In this document: one piece after another, positions 21,135-36,875 of the stretch
How the letters are laid out: every line of letters starts with the position of its first letter
Position numbering within the stretch: position 1 is the stretch's first letter
Source of the DNA: Acanthosoma haemorrhoidale
Taxonomy: Eukaryota; Arthropoda; Insecta; Hemiptera; Acanthosomatidae
Length of the DNA stretch: 64,000 nt
Assembly: GCA_930367205.1 (NCBI GenBank)
Contig: OV884015.1
Coordinates: 744,001-808,000, forward strand
Direction of reading: 5' to 3'
Made by a program: the position numbers and the translations under genes
Notes under the pieces: generated by a model
Seen by the model: only the letters and a program-made list of their open reading frames with translations
Told to the model about the DNA's origin: nothing
The model's database searches: none

Positions 21135-23636
21135 AACTCGTAGCTTTGATCATACGATCGTATCACGTGATACAATTAGTGCCAATGATGCGGTACACTA
21201 TCATAATTGACATCATTTGATGTTATATTCACTCGTAACATTCATCATACGATCGTATCACGTGATACAATGAGTGCTAATGATAGGGTACATTATCATA
21301 TTCGACATCATTTGATGTTATATTTACTCGTAATTTTAATCATACGATCGTATCACGTGAAACAATAAGTGCTAATGATACACTATACAGTTATATTTAG
21401 CATCATTTGATTTTATATTCACTCGTGACTTCAATCATACGATAGTATCACGTGATATAATGAGTGCCAATGATGCGGTACACTATCATAATCGACATCA
21501 TTTGATGTCATATTCACCTGTAACTTTAATCATACGATCGTATCACGTGAAACAATGAGTGCTAATGATACATTATACAATCATATTCAACATCATTTGA
21601 TGTTATCTTCACTCGTAACTTTAATCATACGATCGTATCACGTGATACAATGTGTGCTAATGATGCGGTACACTATCATAATCGACATCATTTGATGTTA
21701 TATTCATTCGTGACTTCAATCATACGATCGTATCACGTGATACTATGAGTGCCAATGGTACGGTACACTGTCATAATCGACATCATTTGATGTTATATTC
21801 ACCTGTAACTTTAATCATACGATCGTATCACGTGAAACAATGAGTGCCAATGATAAGGTACACTATCATAATCGACATCATTTGATGTTAAATTCACTCG
21901 TAACTTTCATCATACGATCGTATCTCGTGATACAATGAGTGTCAATGCTACACTATACAATCATATTTAGCATTATTTGATGTTATATTCACTCGTGACT
22001 TCAATCATACGATCACATCACATGATACAATAAGTGCTAATGATATGGTGCGCTATCATATACGACATCAATTGATATTATATTCACCTGTAACTTTAAT
22101 CATACGATCGTATCACGTGAAACAATGAGTGTTAATGATACATTATACAATCAAATTCAACATCATTTGATGTTATATTCACTCGTGACTTCAATCATAC
22201 GATCGTATCTCGTGATACAATGAGTGTCAATGCTACACTATACTATCATATTTAGCATTATTTGATGTTATATTCACTCGTGACTTCAATCATACGATAG
22301 TATCACGTGATATAATGACTGCCAATGATGCGGTACACTATTATAATCGACATCATTTGATGTTATATTCACTTGTAACTTTAATCATACGATCGCATCA
22401 CATAATACAATTAGTGCTAATGATATAGTGCACTATTATATTCAACATCATTTATTAGTATCCCCAATCGTAACTTTAATCATACGATCGTATCACGTGA
22501 AACAATAAGTGCTAATGATACATTATACAATCCTATTCGACATCATTTGATGTTATATTCACTCGTAACTTTCATCATACGATCGTATCACGTGATATAA
22601 TGAGTGCCAATGATGTGGTACACTATCATAATCGACATCATTTTATAGTATATTCACTCGTGACTTCAATCATACGATCGTATCTTGTGATACAATGAGT
22701 GTCAATGCTACACTATACAATCATATTTAGCATTATTTGATGTTATATTCACTCGTGACTTCAATCATACGATCGTATCACGTGATACAACGAGTGCTTA
22801 TGATACGCAACACTATCATAATTGACATCATTTGATATTATATTCACTCGTGACTTCAATCATACGATCGTATCACGTGATATAATGAGTGCCAATGATG
22901 TGGTACACTATCATAATCGACATCATTTTATAGTATATTCACTCGTGACTTTAATCATACGATCGTATCTCGTGATACAATGAGTGTCAATGCTACACTA
23001 TACAATCATATTTAGCATTATTTGATGTTATATTCACTCGTGACTTCAATCATACGATCACATCACATGATACAATAAGTGCTAATGATATGGTGCGCTA
23101 TCATATACGACATCAATTGATATTATATTCACCTGTAACTTTAATCATACGATCGTATCACGTGAAACAATGAGTGCTAATGATACATTATACAATCATA
23201 TCCAACATCATTTGATGTTATATTCACTCGTGACTTCAATCATATGATAGTATCACGTGATATAATGATTGCCAATGATGCGGTTCATTATCATATTCGA
23301 AATCATTTGATGTTATATTCACTCGTAACTTCAATCATACAATCGTATCATGTGATACAATGTGTGCTAATGATGCGGCACACTATCATAATCGACATCA
23401 TTTGATGTTATATTCATTCATGACTTCAATCATACGATCGTATCACGTGATACAATGAGTGCCAATGATACAGTACACTGTCATAATCGACATTATTTAA
23501 TAGTATATGCACTGTAACTTCAATCATAAGATTGTATCACGTGATACAAGAAGTGCAAATGATACGGCACACTATCATATTTGACATCATTTGATGTCAT
23601 ATTCACTCGTAACTTTGATCATACGATCGTATGATC
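21135..23636. repeat. SatB block B4 (about 26 monomers)
   Basis: It carries the monomer with GCCAATGATAAGGTACAC that marks the short-A composite. It shares rare variants with B14, at a constant offset of 33,111 bp: TATCCCCAATCG (22461), GAGTGTTAATGATAC (about 22128) and TATCTTGTGATAC (about 22681). The end has AGTATATGCACTG and CAATCATAAGATTG, also seen in B5 but not in B6 or B7. Confidence 0.94.
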
Positions 23637-24544
23637 TTGTACGTTAGCTCTTGCCCCTTTATGTTCTCCTGATACCAAAACAAAGAAAACATTTTAAAAA
23701 AGTTGAATTTTTACAAAAATGCGTATTTCATAGCTTGTACGTTAGCACCTGCCCCATTATGTTCTCCTGATACGAAATCAAGGAAAATATCGTCAAAAAC
23801 TCAAATTTTTACAAAAATGCGTATTTCATAGCTAGTACGTTAGCTCCTGCCCCATTATGTTTTCCTGATACCAAAACAAGGAAAATATCGTCGAAAACTC
23901 AAATTTTTACAAAAATTGCGTATTTCATAGCTGGTATGTTAGCTCCTGCCCTATTATGTTCTCCTGATACGAAAACCAGGAAAATATCGTCAAAAAGTCG
24001 AATTTTTAAAAAATGCGTATTTCATAGCTAGTACGTCAGCTCCTGCCCCATTATGTTCTCCTGATACGAAAACAAGGAAAATATCGTCAAAAAGTCGAAT
24101 TTTTAAAAAATGGGTATTTCACACCTGGAACGTTAGCTCCTGCTCCTTTATGTTCTCCTGATACGAAATCAAGGAAAATATCGTCAAAAAGTCGAATTTT
24201 TCGAAAATGCGTATTTCATAGCTAGTACGTTAGCTCCTGCCCCATTATGTTCTCCTGATACCAAAACAAGGAAAATATCGTCGAAAACTCAAATTTTTAC
24301 AAAAATGCGTATTTCATAGCTAGTACGTTAGCTCCTGCCTCATTATGTTCTCCTGATACCAAAACAAGGAAAATGTCATCAAAAAGTTAAATTTTTACAT
24401 ATAAGAGTATTTTATAGCTGGTACGTTAGCTCCTGAACAATTATGATTTCCTCATACCAAAACAAGAAAAATATCGTCAAAAAGTAGAATTTTACAAAAA
24501 TGCGTATTTCATAGCTGGTACAAAAATTCCTGCCCTATTATGTT
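23637..24544. repeat. SatA block A5, long type (about 9 monomers)
   Basis: This is the SatA part of the first 3,600-bp composite. It contains the middle units absent from short blocks, including CACACCTGGAACG and GGTATGTTAGCTCC. It differs from A6 and A7 at a few bases only, for example ATTTCATAGC at about 24311 where they read ATTTCTTAGC. Confidence 0.94.
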
Positions 24545-27236
24545 AACTCGTAGCTTTGATCATACGATCGTATCACGTGATACAATTAGTGCCAATGATG
24601 CGGTACACTATCATAATTGACATCATTTGATGTTATATTCACTCGTAACATTCATCATACGATCGTATCACGTGATACAATGAGTGCTAATGATAGGGTA
24701 CATTATCATATTCGACATCATTTGATGTTATATTTACTCGTAATTTTAATCATACGATCGTATCACGTGAAACAATGAGTGCTAATGATACACTATACAG
24801 TTATATTTAGCATCATTTGATTTTATATTCACTCGTGACTTCAATCATACGATAGTATCACGTGATATAATGAGTGCCAATGATGCGGTACACTATCATA
24901 ATCGACATCATTTGATGTCATATTCACCTGTAACTTTAATCATACGATCGTATCACGTGAAACAATGAGTGCTAATGATACATTATACAATCATATTCAA
25001 CATCATTTGATGTTATCTTCACTCGTAACTTTAATCATACGATCGTATCACGTGATACAATGTGTGCTAATGATGCGGTACACTATCATAATCGACATCA
25101 TTTGATGTTATATTCATTCGTGACTTCAATCATACGATCGTATCACGTGATACTATGAGTGCCAATGGTACGGTACACTGTCATAATCGACATCATTTGA
25201 TGTTATATTCACCTGTAACTTTAATCATACGATCGTATCACGTGATACAATGTGTGCTAATGATGCGGTACACTATCATAATCGACATCATTTGATGTTA
25301 TATTCACTCGTGACTTCAATCATACGATCACATCACATGATACAATAAGTGCTAATGATATGGTGCGCTATCATATACGACATCAATTGATATTATATTC
25401 ACCTGTAACTTTAATCATACGATCGTATCACGTGAAACAATGAGTGCTAATGATACATTATACAATCAAATTCAACATCATTTGATGTTATATTCACTCG
25501 TGACTTCAATCATACGATCGTATCTCGTGATACAATGAGTGTCAATGCTACACTATACTATCATATTTAGCATTATTTGATGTTATATTCACTCGTGACT
25601 TCAATCATACGATAGTATCACGTGATATAATGAGTGCCAATGATGCGGTACACTATTATAATCGACATCATTTGATGTTATATTCACTTGTAACTTTAAT
25701 CATACGATCGCATCACATAATACAATAAGTGCTAATGATATAGTGCACTATTATATTCAACATCATTTATTAGTATCTCCAATCGTAACTTTAATCATAC
25801 GATCGTATCACGTGAAACAATAAGTGCTAATGATACATTATACAATCCTATTCGACATCATTTGATGTTATATTCACTCGTAACTTTCATCATACGATCG
25901 TATCACGTGATATAATGAGTGCCAATGATGTGGTACACTATCATAATCGACATCATTTTATAGTATATTCACTCGTGACTTCAATCATACGATCGTATCT
26001 CGTGATACAATGAGTGTCAATGCTACACTATACAATCATATTTAGCATTATTTGATGTTATATTCACTCGTGACTTCAATCATACGATCGTATCACGTGA
26101 TACAACGAGTGCTTATGATACGCAACACTATCATAATTGACATCATTTGATATTATATTCACTCGTGACTTCAATCATACGATCGTATCACGTGATATAA
26201 TGAGTGCCAACGATGTGGTACACTATCATAATCGACATCATTTTATAGTATATTCACGCGAAATTTTAATCATACGATCGTATCACGTGATTGAATGAGT
26301 GCCAATGATATGGCACACAATCATATACGACATCAATTGATATTATATTCACCTGTAACTTTAATCATACGATCGTATTACGTGAAACAATGAGTGCTAA
26401 TGATACATTATACAATCATATCCAACATCATTTGATGTTATATTCACTCGTGACTTCAATCATACGATCGTATCACGTGATATAATGAGTGCCAATGATG
26501 TGGTACACTATCATAATCGACATCATTTTATAGTATATTCACTCGTGACTTTAATCATACGATCGTATCTCGTGATACAATGAGTGTCAATGCTACACTA
26601 TACAATCATATTTAGCATTATTTGATGTTATATTCACTCGTGACTTCAATCATACGATCACATCACATGATACAATAAGTGCTAATGATATGGTGCGCTA
26701 TCATATACGACATCAATTGATATTATATTCACCTGTAACTTTAATCATACGATCGTATCACGTGAAACAATGAGTGCTAATGATACATTATACAATCATA
26801 TCCAACATCATTTGATGTTATATTCACTCGTGACTTCAATCATATGATAGTATCACGTGATATAATGATTGCCAATGATGCGGTTCATTATCATATTCGA
26901 AATCATTTGATGTTATATTCACTCGTAACTTCAATCATACAATCGTATCATGTGATACAATGTGTGCTAATGATGCGGCACACTATCATAATCGACATCA
27001 TTTGATGTTATATTCATTCATGACTTCAATCATACGATCGTATCACGTGATACAATGAGTGCCAATGATACAGTACACTGTCATAATCGACATTATTTAA
27101 TAGTATATGCACTGTAACTTCAATCATAAGATTGTATCACGTGATACAATAAGTGCAAATGATACGGCACACTATCATATTTGACATCATTTGATGTCAT
27201 ATTCACTCGTAACTTTGATCATACGATCGTATGATC
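24545..27236. repeat. SatB block B5 (about 28 monomers)
   Basis: This is the SatB part of the first 3,600-bp composite. It includes the distinctive monomer with CACGCGAAATTTTAATC and CGTGATTGAATGAGTGCC (about 26256-26330) that is shared with B6, B7 and B9. It ends with the AGTATATGCACTG variant inherited with B4, suggesting that exchange or conversion runs along the array. Confidence 0.94.
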
Positions 27237-28144
27237 TTGTACGTTAGCTCTTGCCCCTTTATGTTCTCCTGATACCAAAACAAAGAAAACATTTTAAAAA
27301 AGTTGAATTTTTACAAAAATGCGTATTTCATAGCTTGTACGTTAGCACCTGCCCCATTATGTTCTCCTGATACGAAATCAAGGAAAATATCGTCAAAAAC
27401 TCAAATTTTTACAAAAATGCGTATTTCATAGCTAGTACGTTAGCTCCTGCCCCATTATGTTTTCCTGATACCAAAACAAGGAAAATATCGTCGAAAACTC
27501 AAATTTTTACAAAAATTGCGTATTTCATAGCTGGTATGTTAGCTCCTGCCCTATTATGTTCTCCTGATACGAAAACCAGGAAAATATCGTCAAAAAGTCG
27601 AATTTTTAAAAAATGCGTATTTCATAGCTAGTACGTCAGCTCCTGCCCCATTATGTTCTCCTGATACGAAAACAAGGAAAATATCGTCAAAAAGTCGAAT
27701 TTTTAAAAAATGGGTATTTCACACCTGGAACGTTAGCTCCTGCTCCTTTATGTTCTCCTGATACGAAATCAAGGAAAATATCGTCAAAAAGTCGAATTTT
27801 TCGAAAATGCGTATTTCATAGCTAGTACGTTAGCTCCTGCCCCATTATGTTCTCCTGATACCAAAACAAGGAAAATATCGTCGAAAACTCAAATTTTTAC
27901 AAAAATGCGTATTTCTTAGCTAGTACGTTAGCTCCTGCCTCATTATGTTCTCCTGATACCAAAACAAGGAAAATGTCATCAAAAAGTTAAATTTTTACAT
28001 ATAAGAGTATTTTATAGCTGGTACGTTAGCTCCTGAACAATTATGATTTCCTCATACCAAAACAAGAAAAATATCGTCAAAAAGTAGAATTTTACAAAAA
28101 TGCGTATTTCATAGCTGGTACAAAAATTCCTGCCCTATTATGTT
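27237..28144. repeat. SatA block A6, long type
   Basis: This is the 908-bp SatA part of composite copy 2. It has the same unit order as A5 and A7, with ATTTCTTAGC at about 27911. Confidence 0.94.
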
Positions 28145-30836
28145 AACTCGTAGCTTTGATCATACGATCGTATCACGTGATACAATTAGTGCCAATGATG
28201 CGGTACACTATCATAATTGACATCATTTGATGTTATATTCACTCGTAACATTCATCATACGATCGTATCACGTGATACAATGAGTGCTAATGATAGGGTA
28301 CATTATCATATTCGACATCATTTGATGTTATATTTACTCGTAATTTTAATCATACGATCGTATCACGTGAAACAATAAGTGCTAATGATACACTATACAG
28401 TTATATTTAGCATCATTTGATTTTATATTCACTCGTGACTTCAATCATACGATAGTATCACGTGATATAATGAGTGCCAATGATGCGGTACACTATCATA
28501 ATCGACATCATTTGATGTTATATTCACCTGTAACTTTAATCATACGATCGTATCACGTGAAACAATGAGTGCTAATGATACATTATACAATCATATTCAA
28601 CATCATTTGATGTTATCTTCACTCGTAACTTTAATCATACGATCGTATCACGTGATACAATGTGTGCTAATGATGCGGTACACTATCATAATCGACATCA
28701 TTTGATGTTATATTCATTCGTGACTTCAATCATACGATCGTATCACGTGATACTATGAGTGCCAATGGTACGGTACACTGTCATAATCGACATCATTTGA
28801 TGTTATATTCACCTGTAACTTTAATCATACGATCGTATCACGTGATACAATGTGTGCTAATGATGCGGTACACTATCATAATCGACATCATTTGATGTTA
28901 TATTCACTCGTGACTTCAATCATACGATCACATCACATGATACAATAAGTGCTAATGATATGGTGCGCTATCATATACGACATCAATTGATATTATATTC
29001 ACCTGTAACTTTAATCATACGATCGTATCACGTGAAACAATGAGTGCTAATGATACATTATACAATCAAATTCAACATCATTTGATGTTATATTCACTCG
29101 TGACTTCAATCATACGATCGTATCTCGTGATACAATGAGTGTCAATGCTACACTATACTATCATATTTAGCATTATTTGATGTTATATTCACTCGTGACT
29201 TCAATCATACGATAGTATCACGTGATATAATGACTGCCAATGATGCGGTACACTATTATAATCGACATCATTTGATGTTATATTCACTTGTAACTTTAAT
29301 CATACGATCGCATCACATAATACAATAAGTGCTAATGATATAGTGCACTATTATATTCAACATCATTTATTAGTATCTCCAATCGTAACTTTAATCATAC
29401 GATCGTATCACGTGAAACAATAAGTGCTAATGATACATTATACAATCCTATTCGACATCATTTGATGTTATATTCACTCGTAACTTTCATCATACGATCG
29501 TATCACGTGATATAATGAGTGCCAATGATGTGGTACACTATCATAATCGACATCATTTTATAGTATATTCACTCGTGACTTCAATCATACGATCGTATCT
29601 CGTGATACAATGAGTGTCAATGCTACACTATACAATCATATTTAGCATTATTTGATGTTATATTCACTCGTGACTTCAATCATACGATCGTATCACGTGA
29701 TACAACGAGTGCTTATGATACGCAACACTATCATAATTGACATCATTTGATATTATATTCACTCGTGACTTCAATCATACGATCGTATCACGTGATATAA
29801 TGAGTGCCAACGATGTGGTACACTATCATAATCGACATCATTTTATAGTATATTCACGCGAAATTTTAATCATACGATCGTATCACGTGATTGAATGAGT
29901 GCCAATGATATGGCACACAATCATATACGACATCAATTGATATTATATTCACCTGTAACTTTAATCATACGATCGTATTACGTGAAACAATGAGTGCTAA
30001 TGATACATTATACAATCATATCCAACATCATTTGATGTTATATTCACTCGTGACTTCAATCATATGATAGTATCACGTGATACAATGAGTGCCAATGATG
30101 TGGTACACTATCATAATCGACATCATTTTATAGTATATTCACTCGTGACTTTAATCATACGATCGTATCTCGTGATACAATGAGTGTCAATGCTACACTA
30201 TACAATCATATTTAGCATTATTTGATGTTATATTCACTCGTGACTTCAATCATACGATCACATCACATGATACAATAAGTGCTAATGATATGGTGCGCTA
30301 TCATATACGACATCAATTGATATTATATTCACCTGTAACTTTAATCATACGATCGTATCACGTGAAACAATGAGTGCTAATGATACATTATACAATCATA
30401 TCCAACATCATTTGATGTTATATTCACTCGTGACTTCAATCATATGATAGTATCACGTGATATAATGATTGCCAATGATGCGGTTCATTATCATATTCGA
30501 AATCATTTGATGTTATATTCACTCGTAACTTCAATCATACAATCGTATCATGTGATACAATGTGTGCTAATGATGCGGCACACTATCATAATCGACATCA
30601 TTTGATGTTATATTCATTCATGACTTCAATCATACGATCGTATCACGTGATACAATGAGTGCCAATGATACAGTACACTGTCATAATCGACATTATTTAA
30701 TAGTATATTCACTGTAACTTCAATCATACGATTGTATCACGTGATACAATAAGTGCAAATGATACGGCACACTATCATATTTGACATCATTTGATGTCAT
30801 ATTCACTCGTAACTTTGATCATACGATCGTATGATC
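28145..30836. repeat. SatB block B6 (about 28 monomers)
   Basis: This is the SatB part of composite copy 2. It differs from B5 at scattered bases: TTGATGTTATATTCACC at about 28511 where B5 has GTCATATTC, and CATATGATAGTATCACGTGATACAATG forms near 30061 where B5 has CATACGATCG. Its end reads AGTATATTCACTG and CATACGATTG, unlike B5. Confidence 0.94.
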
Positions 30837-31744
30837 TTGTACGTTAGCTCTTGCCCCTTTATGTTCTCCTGATACCAAAACAAAGAAAACATTTTAAAAA
30901 AGTTGAATTTTTACAAAAATGCGTATTTCATAGCTTGTACGTTAGCACCTGCCCCATTATGTTCTCCTGATACGAAATCAAGGAAAATATCGTCAAAAAC
31001 TCAAATTTTTACAAAAATGCGTATTTCATAGCTAGTACGTTAGCTCCTGCCCCATTATGTTTTCCTGATACCAAAACAAGGAAAATATCGTCGAAAACTC
31101 AAATTTTTACAAAAATTGCGTATTTCATAGCTGGTATGTTAGCTCCTGCCCTATTATGTTCTCCTGATACGAAAACCAGGAAAATATCGTCAAAAAGTCG
31201 AATTTTTAAAAAATGCGTATTTCATAGCTAGTACGTCAGCTCCTGCCCCATTATGTTCTCCTGATACGAAAACAAGGAAAATATCGTCAAAAAGTCGAAT
31301 TTTTAAAAAATGGGTATTTCACACCTGGAACGTTAGCTCCTGCTCCTTTATGTTCTCCTGATACGAAATCAAGGAAAATATCGTCAAAAAGTCGAATTTT
31401 TCGAAAATGCGTATTTCATAGCTAGTACGTTAGCTCCTGCCCCATTATGTTCTCCTGATACCAAAACAAGGAAAATATCGTCGAAAACTCAAATTTTTAC
31501 AAAAATGCGTATTTCTTAGCTAGTACGTTAGCTCCTGCCTCATTATGTTCTCCTGATACCAAAACAAGGAAAATGTCATCAAAAAGTTAAATTTTTACAT
31601 ATAAGAGTATTTTATAGCTGGTACGTTAGCTCCTGAACAATTATGATTTCCTCATACCAAAACAAGAAAAATATCGTCAAAAAGTAGAATTTTACAAAAA
31701 TGCGTATTTCATAGCTGGTACAAAAATTCCTGCCCTATTATGTT
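30837..31744. repeat. SatA block A7, long type
   Basis: This is the 908-bp SatA part of composite copy 3. By eye it matches A6 almost base for base. Confidence 0.94.
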
Positions 31745-34436
31745 AACTCGTAGCTTTGATCATACGATCGTATCACGTGATACAATTAGTGCCAATGATG
31801 CGGTACACTATCATAATTGACATCATTTGATGTTATATTCACTCGTAACATTCATCATACGATCGTATCACGTGATACAATGAGTGCTAATGATAGGGTA
31901 CATTATCATATTCGACATCATTTGATGTTATATTTACTCGTAATTTTAATCATACGATCGTATCACGTGAAACAATGAGTGCTAATGATACACTATACAG
32001 TTATATTTAGCATCATTTGATTTTATATTCACTCGTGACTTCAATCATACGATAGTATCACGTGATATAATGAGTGCCAATGATGCGGTACACTATCATA
32101 ATCGACATCATTTGATGTCATATTCACCTGTAACTTTAATCATACGATCGTATCACGTGAAACAATGAGTGCTAATGATACATTATACAATCATATTCAA
32201 CATCATTTGATGTTATCTTCACTCGTAACTTTAATCATACGATCGTATCACGTGATACAATGTGTGCTAATGATGCGGTACACTATCATAATCGACATCA
32301 TTTGATGTTATATTCATTCGTGACTTCAATCATACGATCGTATCACGTGATACTATGAGTGCCAATGGTACGGTACACTGTCATAATCGACATCATTTGA
32401 TGTTATATTCACTCGTGACTTTAATCATACGATCGTATCACGTGATACAATGTGTGCTAATGATGCGGTACACTATCATAATCGACATCATTTGATGTTA
32501 TATTCACTCGTGACTTCAATCATACGATCACATCACATGATACAATAAGTGCTAATGATATGGTGCGCTATCATATACGACATCAATTGATATTATATTC
32601 ACCTGTAACTTTAATCATACGATCGTATCACGTGAAACAATGAGTGCTAATGATACATTATACAATCAAATTCAACATCATTTGATGTTATATTCACTCG
32701 TGACTTCAATCATACGATCGTATCTCGTGATACAATGAGTGTCAATGCTACACTATACTATCATATTTAGCATTATTTGATGTTATATTCACTCGTGACT
32801 TCAATCATACGATAGTATCACGTGATATAATGACTGCCAATGATGCGGTACACTATTATAATCGACATCATTTGATGTTATATTCACTTGTAACTTTAAT
32901 CATACGATCGCATCACATAATACAATGAGTGCTAATGATATAGTGCACTATTATATTCAACATCATTTATTAGTATCTCCAATCGTAACTTTAATCATAC
33001 GATCGTATCACGTGAAACAATAAGTGCTAATGATACATTATACAATCCTATTCGACATCATTTGATGTTATATTCACTCGTAACTTTCATCATACGATCG
33101 TATCACGTGATATAATGAGTGCCAATGATGTGGTACACTATCATAATCGACATCATTTTATAGTATATTCACTCGTGACTTCAATCATACGATCGTATCT
33201 CGTGATACAATGAGTGTCAATGCTACACTATACAATCATATTTAGCATTATTTGATGTTATATTCACTCGTGACTTCAATCATACGATCGTATCACGTGA
33301 TACAACGAGTGCTTATGATACGCAACACTATCATAATTGACATCATTTGATATTATATTCACTCGTGACTTCAATCATACGATCGTATCACGTGATATAA
33401 TGAGTGCCAACGATGTGGTACACTATCATAATCGACATCATTTTATAGTATATTCACGCGAAATTTTAATCATACGATCGTATCACGTGATTGAATGAGT
33501 GCCAATGATATGGCACACAATCATATACGACATCAATTGATATTATATTCACCTGTAACTTTAATCATACGATCGTATTACGTGAAACAATGAGTGCTAA
33601 TGATACATTATACAATCATATCCAACATCATTTGATGTTATATTCACTCGTGACTTCAATCATATGATAGTATCACGTGATACAATGAGTGCCAATGATG
33701 TGGTACACTATCATAATCGACATCATTTTATAGTATATTCACTCGTGACTTTAATCATACGATCGTATCTCGTGATACAATGAGTGTCAATGCTACACTA
33801 TACAATCATATTTAGCATTATTTGATGTTATATTCACTCGTGACTTCAATCATACGATCACATCACATGATACAATAAGTGCTAATGATATGGTGCGCTA
33901 TCATATACGACATCAATTGATATTATATTCACCTGTAACTTTAATCATACGATCGTATCACGTGAAACAATGAGTGCTAATGATACATTATACAATCAAA
34001 TTCAACATCATTTGATGTTATATTCACTCGTGACTTCAATCATATGATAGTATCACGTGATATAATGATTGCCAATGATGCGGTTCATTATCATATTCGA
34101 AATCATTTGATGTTATATTCACTCGTAACTTCAATCATACAATCGTATCAGGTGATACAATGTGTGCTAATGATGCGGCACACTATCATAATCGACATCA
34201 TTTGATGTTATATTCATTCATGACTTCAATCATACGATCGTATCACGTGATACAATGAGTGCCAATGATACAGTACACTGTCATAATCGACATTATTTAA
34301 TAGTATATTCACTGTAACTTCAATCATACGATTGTATCACGTGATACAATAAGTGCAAATGATACGGCACACTATCATATTTGACATCATTTGATGTCAT
34401 ATTCACTCGTAACTTTGATCATACGATCGTATGATC
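31745..34436. repeat. SatB block B7 (about 28 monomers)
   Basis: This is the SatB part of composite copy 3. Copy-specific bases include ATTCACTCGTGACTTTAATC at about 32410 (B5 and B6 read CACCTGTAAC), ACATAATACAATGAGTGC at about 32920, and CGTATCAGGTGATAC at about 34145, where the CACGTG core is lost. Confidence 0.94.
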
Positions 34437-34856
34437 TTGTACGTTAGCTCTTGCCCCTTTATGTTCTCCTGATACCAAAACAAAGAAAACATTTTAAAAA
34501 AGTTGAATTTTTACAAAAATGCGTATTTCATAGCTTGTACGTTAGCACCTGCCCCATTATGTTCTCCTGATACGAAATCAAGGAAAATATCGTCAAAAAC
34601 TCAAATTTTTACAAAAATGCGTATTTCTTAGCTAGTACGTTAGCTCCTGCCTCATTATGTTCTCCTGATACCAAAACAAGGAAAATGTCATCAAAAAGTT
34701 AAATTTTTACATATAAGAGTATTTTATAGCTGGTACGTTAGCTCCTGAACAATTATGATTTCCTCATACCAAAACAAGAAAAATATCGTCAAAAAGTAGA
34801 ATTTTACAAAAATGCGTATTTCATAGCTGCTACAAAAATTCCTGCCCTATTATGTT
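34437..34856. repeat. SatA block A8, short type (about 4 monomers)
   Basis: This is the 420-bp SatA form, matching A4 at an offset of 13,722 bp. The same offset holds through much of the following B block. Confidence 0.94.
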
Positions 34857-36875
34857 AACTCGTAGCTTTGATCATACGATCGTATCACGTGATACAATTA
34901 GTGCCAATGATGCGGTACACTATCATAATTGACATCATTTGATGTTATATTCACTCGTAACATTCATCATACGATCGTATCACGTGATACAATGAGTGCT
35001 AATGATAGGGTACATTATCATATTCGACATCATTTGATGTTATATTTACTCGTAATTTTAATCATACGATCGTATCACGTGAAACAATAAGTGCTAATGA
35101 TACACTATACAGTTATATTTAGCATCATTTGATTTTATATTCACTCGTGACTTCAATCATACGATAGTATCACGTGATATAATGAGTGCCAATGATGCGG
35201 TACACTATCATAATCGACATCATTTGATGTCATATTCACCTGTAACTTTAATCATACGATCGTATCACGTGAAACAATGAGTGCTAATGATACATTATAC
35301 AATCATATTCAACATCATTTGATGTTATCTTCACTCGTAACTTTAATCATACGATCGTATCACGTGATACAATGTGTGCTAATGATGCGGTACACTATCA
35401 TAATCGACATCATTTGATGTTATATTCATTCGTGACTTCAATCATACGATCGTATCACGTGATACTATGAGTGCCAATGGTACGGTACACTGTCATAATC
35501 GACATCATTTGATGTTATATTCACCTGTAACTTTAATCATACGATCGTATCACGTGAAACAATGAGTGCCAATGATAAGGTACACTATCATAATCGACAT
35601 CATTTGATGTTAAATTCACTCGTAACTTTCATCATACGATCGTATCTCGTGATACAATGAGTGTCAATGCTACACTATACAATCATATTTAGCATTATTT
35701 GATGTTATATTCACTCGTGACTTCAATCATACGATCACATCACATGATACAATAAGTGCTAATGATATGGTGCGCTATCATATACGACATCAATTGATAT
35801 TATATTCACCTGTAACTTTAATCATACGATCGTATCACGTGAAACAATGAGTGCTAATGATACATTATACAATCAAATTCAACATCATTTGATGTTATAT
35901 TCACTCGTGACTTCAATCATACGATCGTATCTCGTGATACAATGAGTGTCAATGCTACACTATACTATCATATTTAGCATTATTTGATGTTATATTCACT
36001 CGTGACTTCAATCATACGATAGTATCACGTGATATAATGACTGCCAATGATGCGGTACACTATTATAATCGACATCATTTGATGTTATATTCACTTGTAA
36101 CTTTAATCATACGATCGCATCACATAATACAATAAGTGCTAATGATATAGTGCACTATTATATTCAACATCATTTATTAGTATCTCCAATCGTAACTTTA
36201 ATCATACGATCGTATCACGTGAAACAATAAGTGCTAATGATACATTATACAATCCTATTCGACATCATTTGATGTTATATTCACTCGTAACTTTCATCAT
36301 ACGATCGTATCACGTGATATAATGAGTGCCAATGATGTGGTACACTATCATAATCGACATCATTTTATAGTATATTCACTCGTGACTTCAATCATACGAT
36401 CGTATCTCGTGATACAATGAGTGTCAATGCTACACTATACAATCATATTTAGCATTATTTGATGTTATATTCACTCGTGACTTCAATCATACGATCGTAT
36501 CACGTGATACAACGAGTGCTTATGATACGCAACACTATCATAATTGACATCATTTGATATTATATTCACTCGTGACTTCAATCATACGATCGTATCACGT
36601 GATATAATGAGTGCCAATGATGTGGTACACTATCATAATCGACATCATTTTATAGTATATTCACTCGTGACTTTAATCATACGATCGTATCTCGTGATAC
36701 AATGAGTGTCAATGCTACACTATACAATCATATTTAGCATTATTTGATGTTATATTCACTCGTGACTTCAATCATACGATCACATCACATGATACAATAA
36801 GTGCTAATGATATGGTGCGCTATCATATACGACATCAATTGATATTATATTCACCTGTAACTTTAATCATACGAT
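34857..36875. repeat. SatB block B8 (about 21 monomers), truncated end
   Basis: It is colinear with B4 (offset 13,722 bp), including the GCCAATGATAAGG and GACTGCCAATGATGCGG monomers, but stops early. The usual block-end series and palindrome are missing; the array breaks inside the dyad at CATACGAT and passes straight into SatA (TATGATTATGTTCTCC). Confidence 0.93.

Larger units (their letters stand above)
23637..27236. repeat. Higher-order repeat, 3,600-bp composite copy 1
   Basis: This A+B composite is followed head to tail by two further copies of exactly the same length. Landmarks repeat every 3,600 bp: the palindrome at 23617, 27217, 30817 and 34417, and the SatA start CGTTAGCTCTTGCCCC at 23642, 27242, 30842 and 34442. 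Scattered single-base differences exist between copies, so they are not one sequence pasted three times. Confidence 0.93.
27237..30836. repeat. Higher-order repeat, 3,600-bp composite copy 2
   Basis: This is the middle copy of the three head-to-tail A+B composites. It shares single-base variants sometimes with copy 1 and sometimes with copy 3, as expected if copies exchange sequence. Confidence 0.93.
30837..34436. repeat. Higher-order repeat, 3,600-bp composite copy 3
   Basis: This is the last of the three equal-length composites. The next composite to the right switches to the short-A type, so the regular run ends here. Confidence 0.93.
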
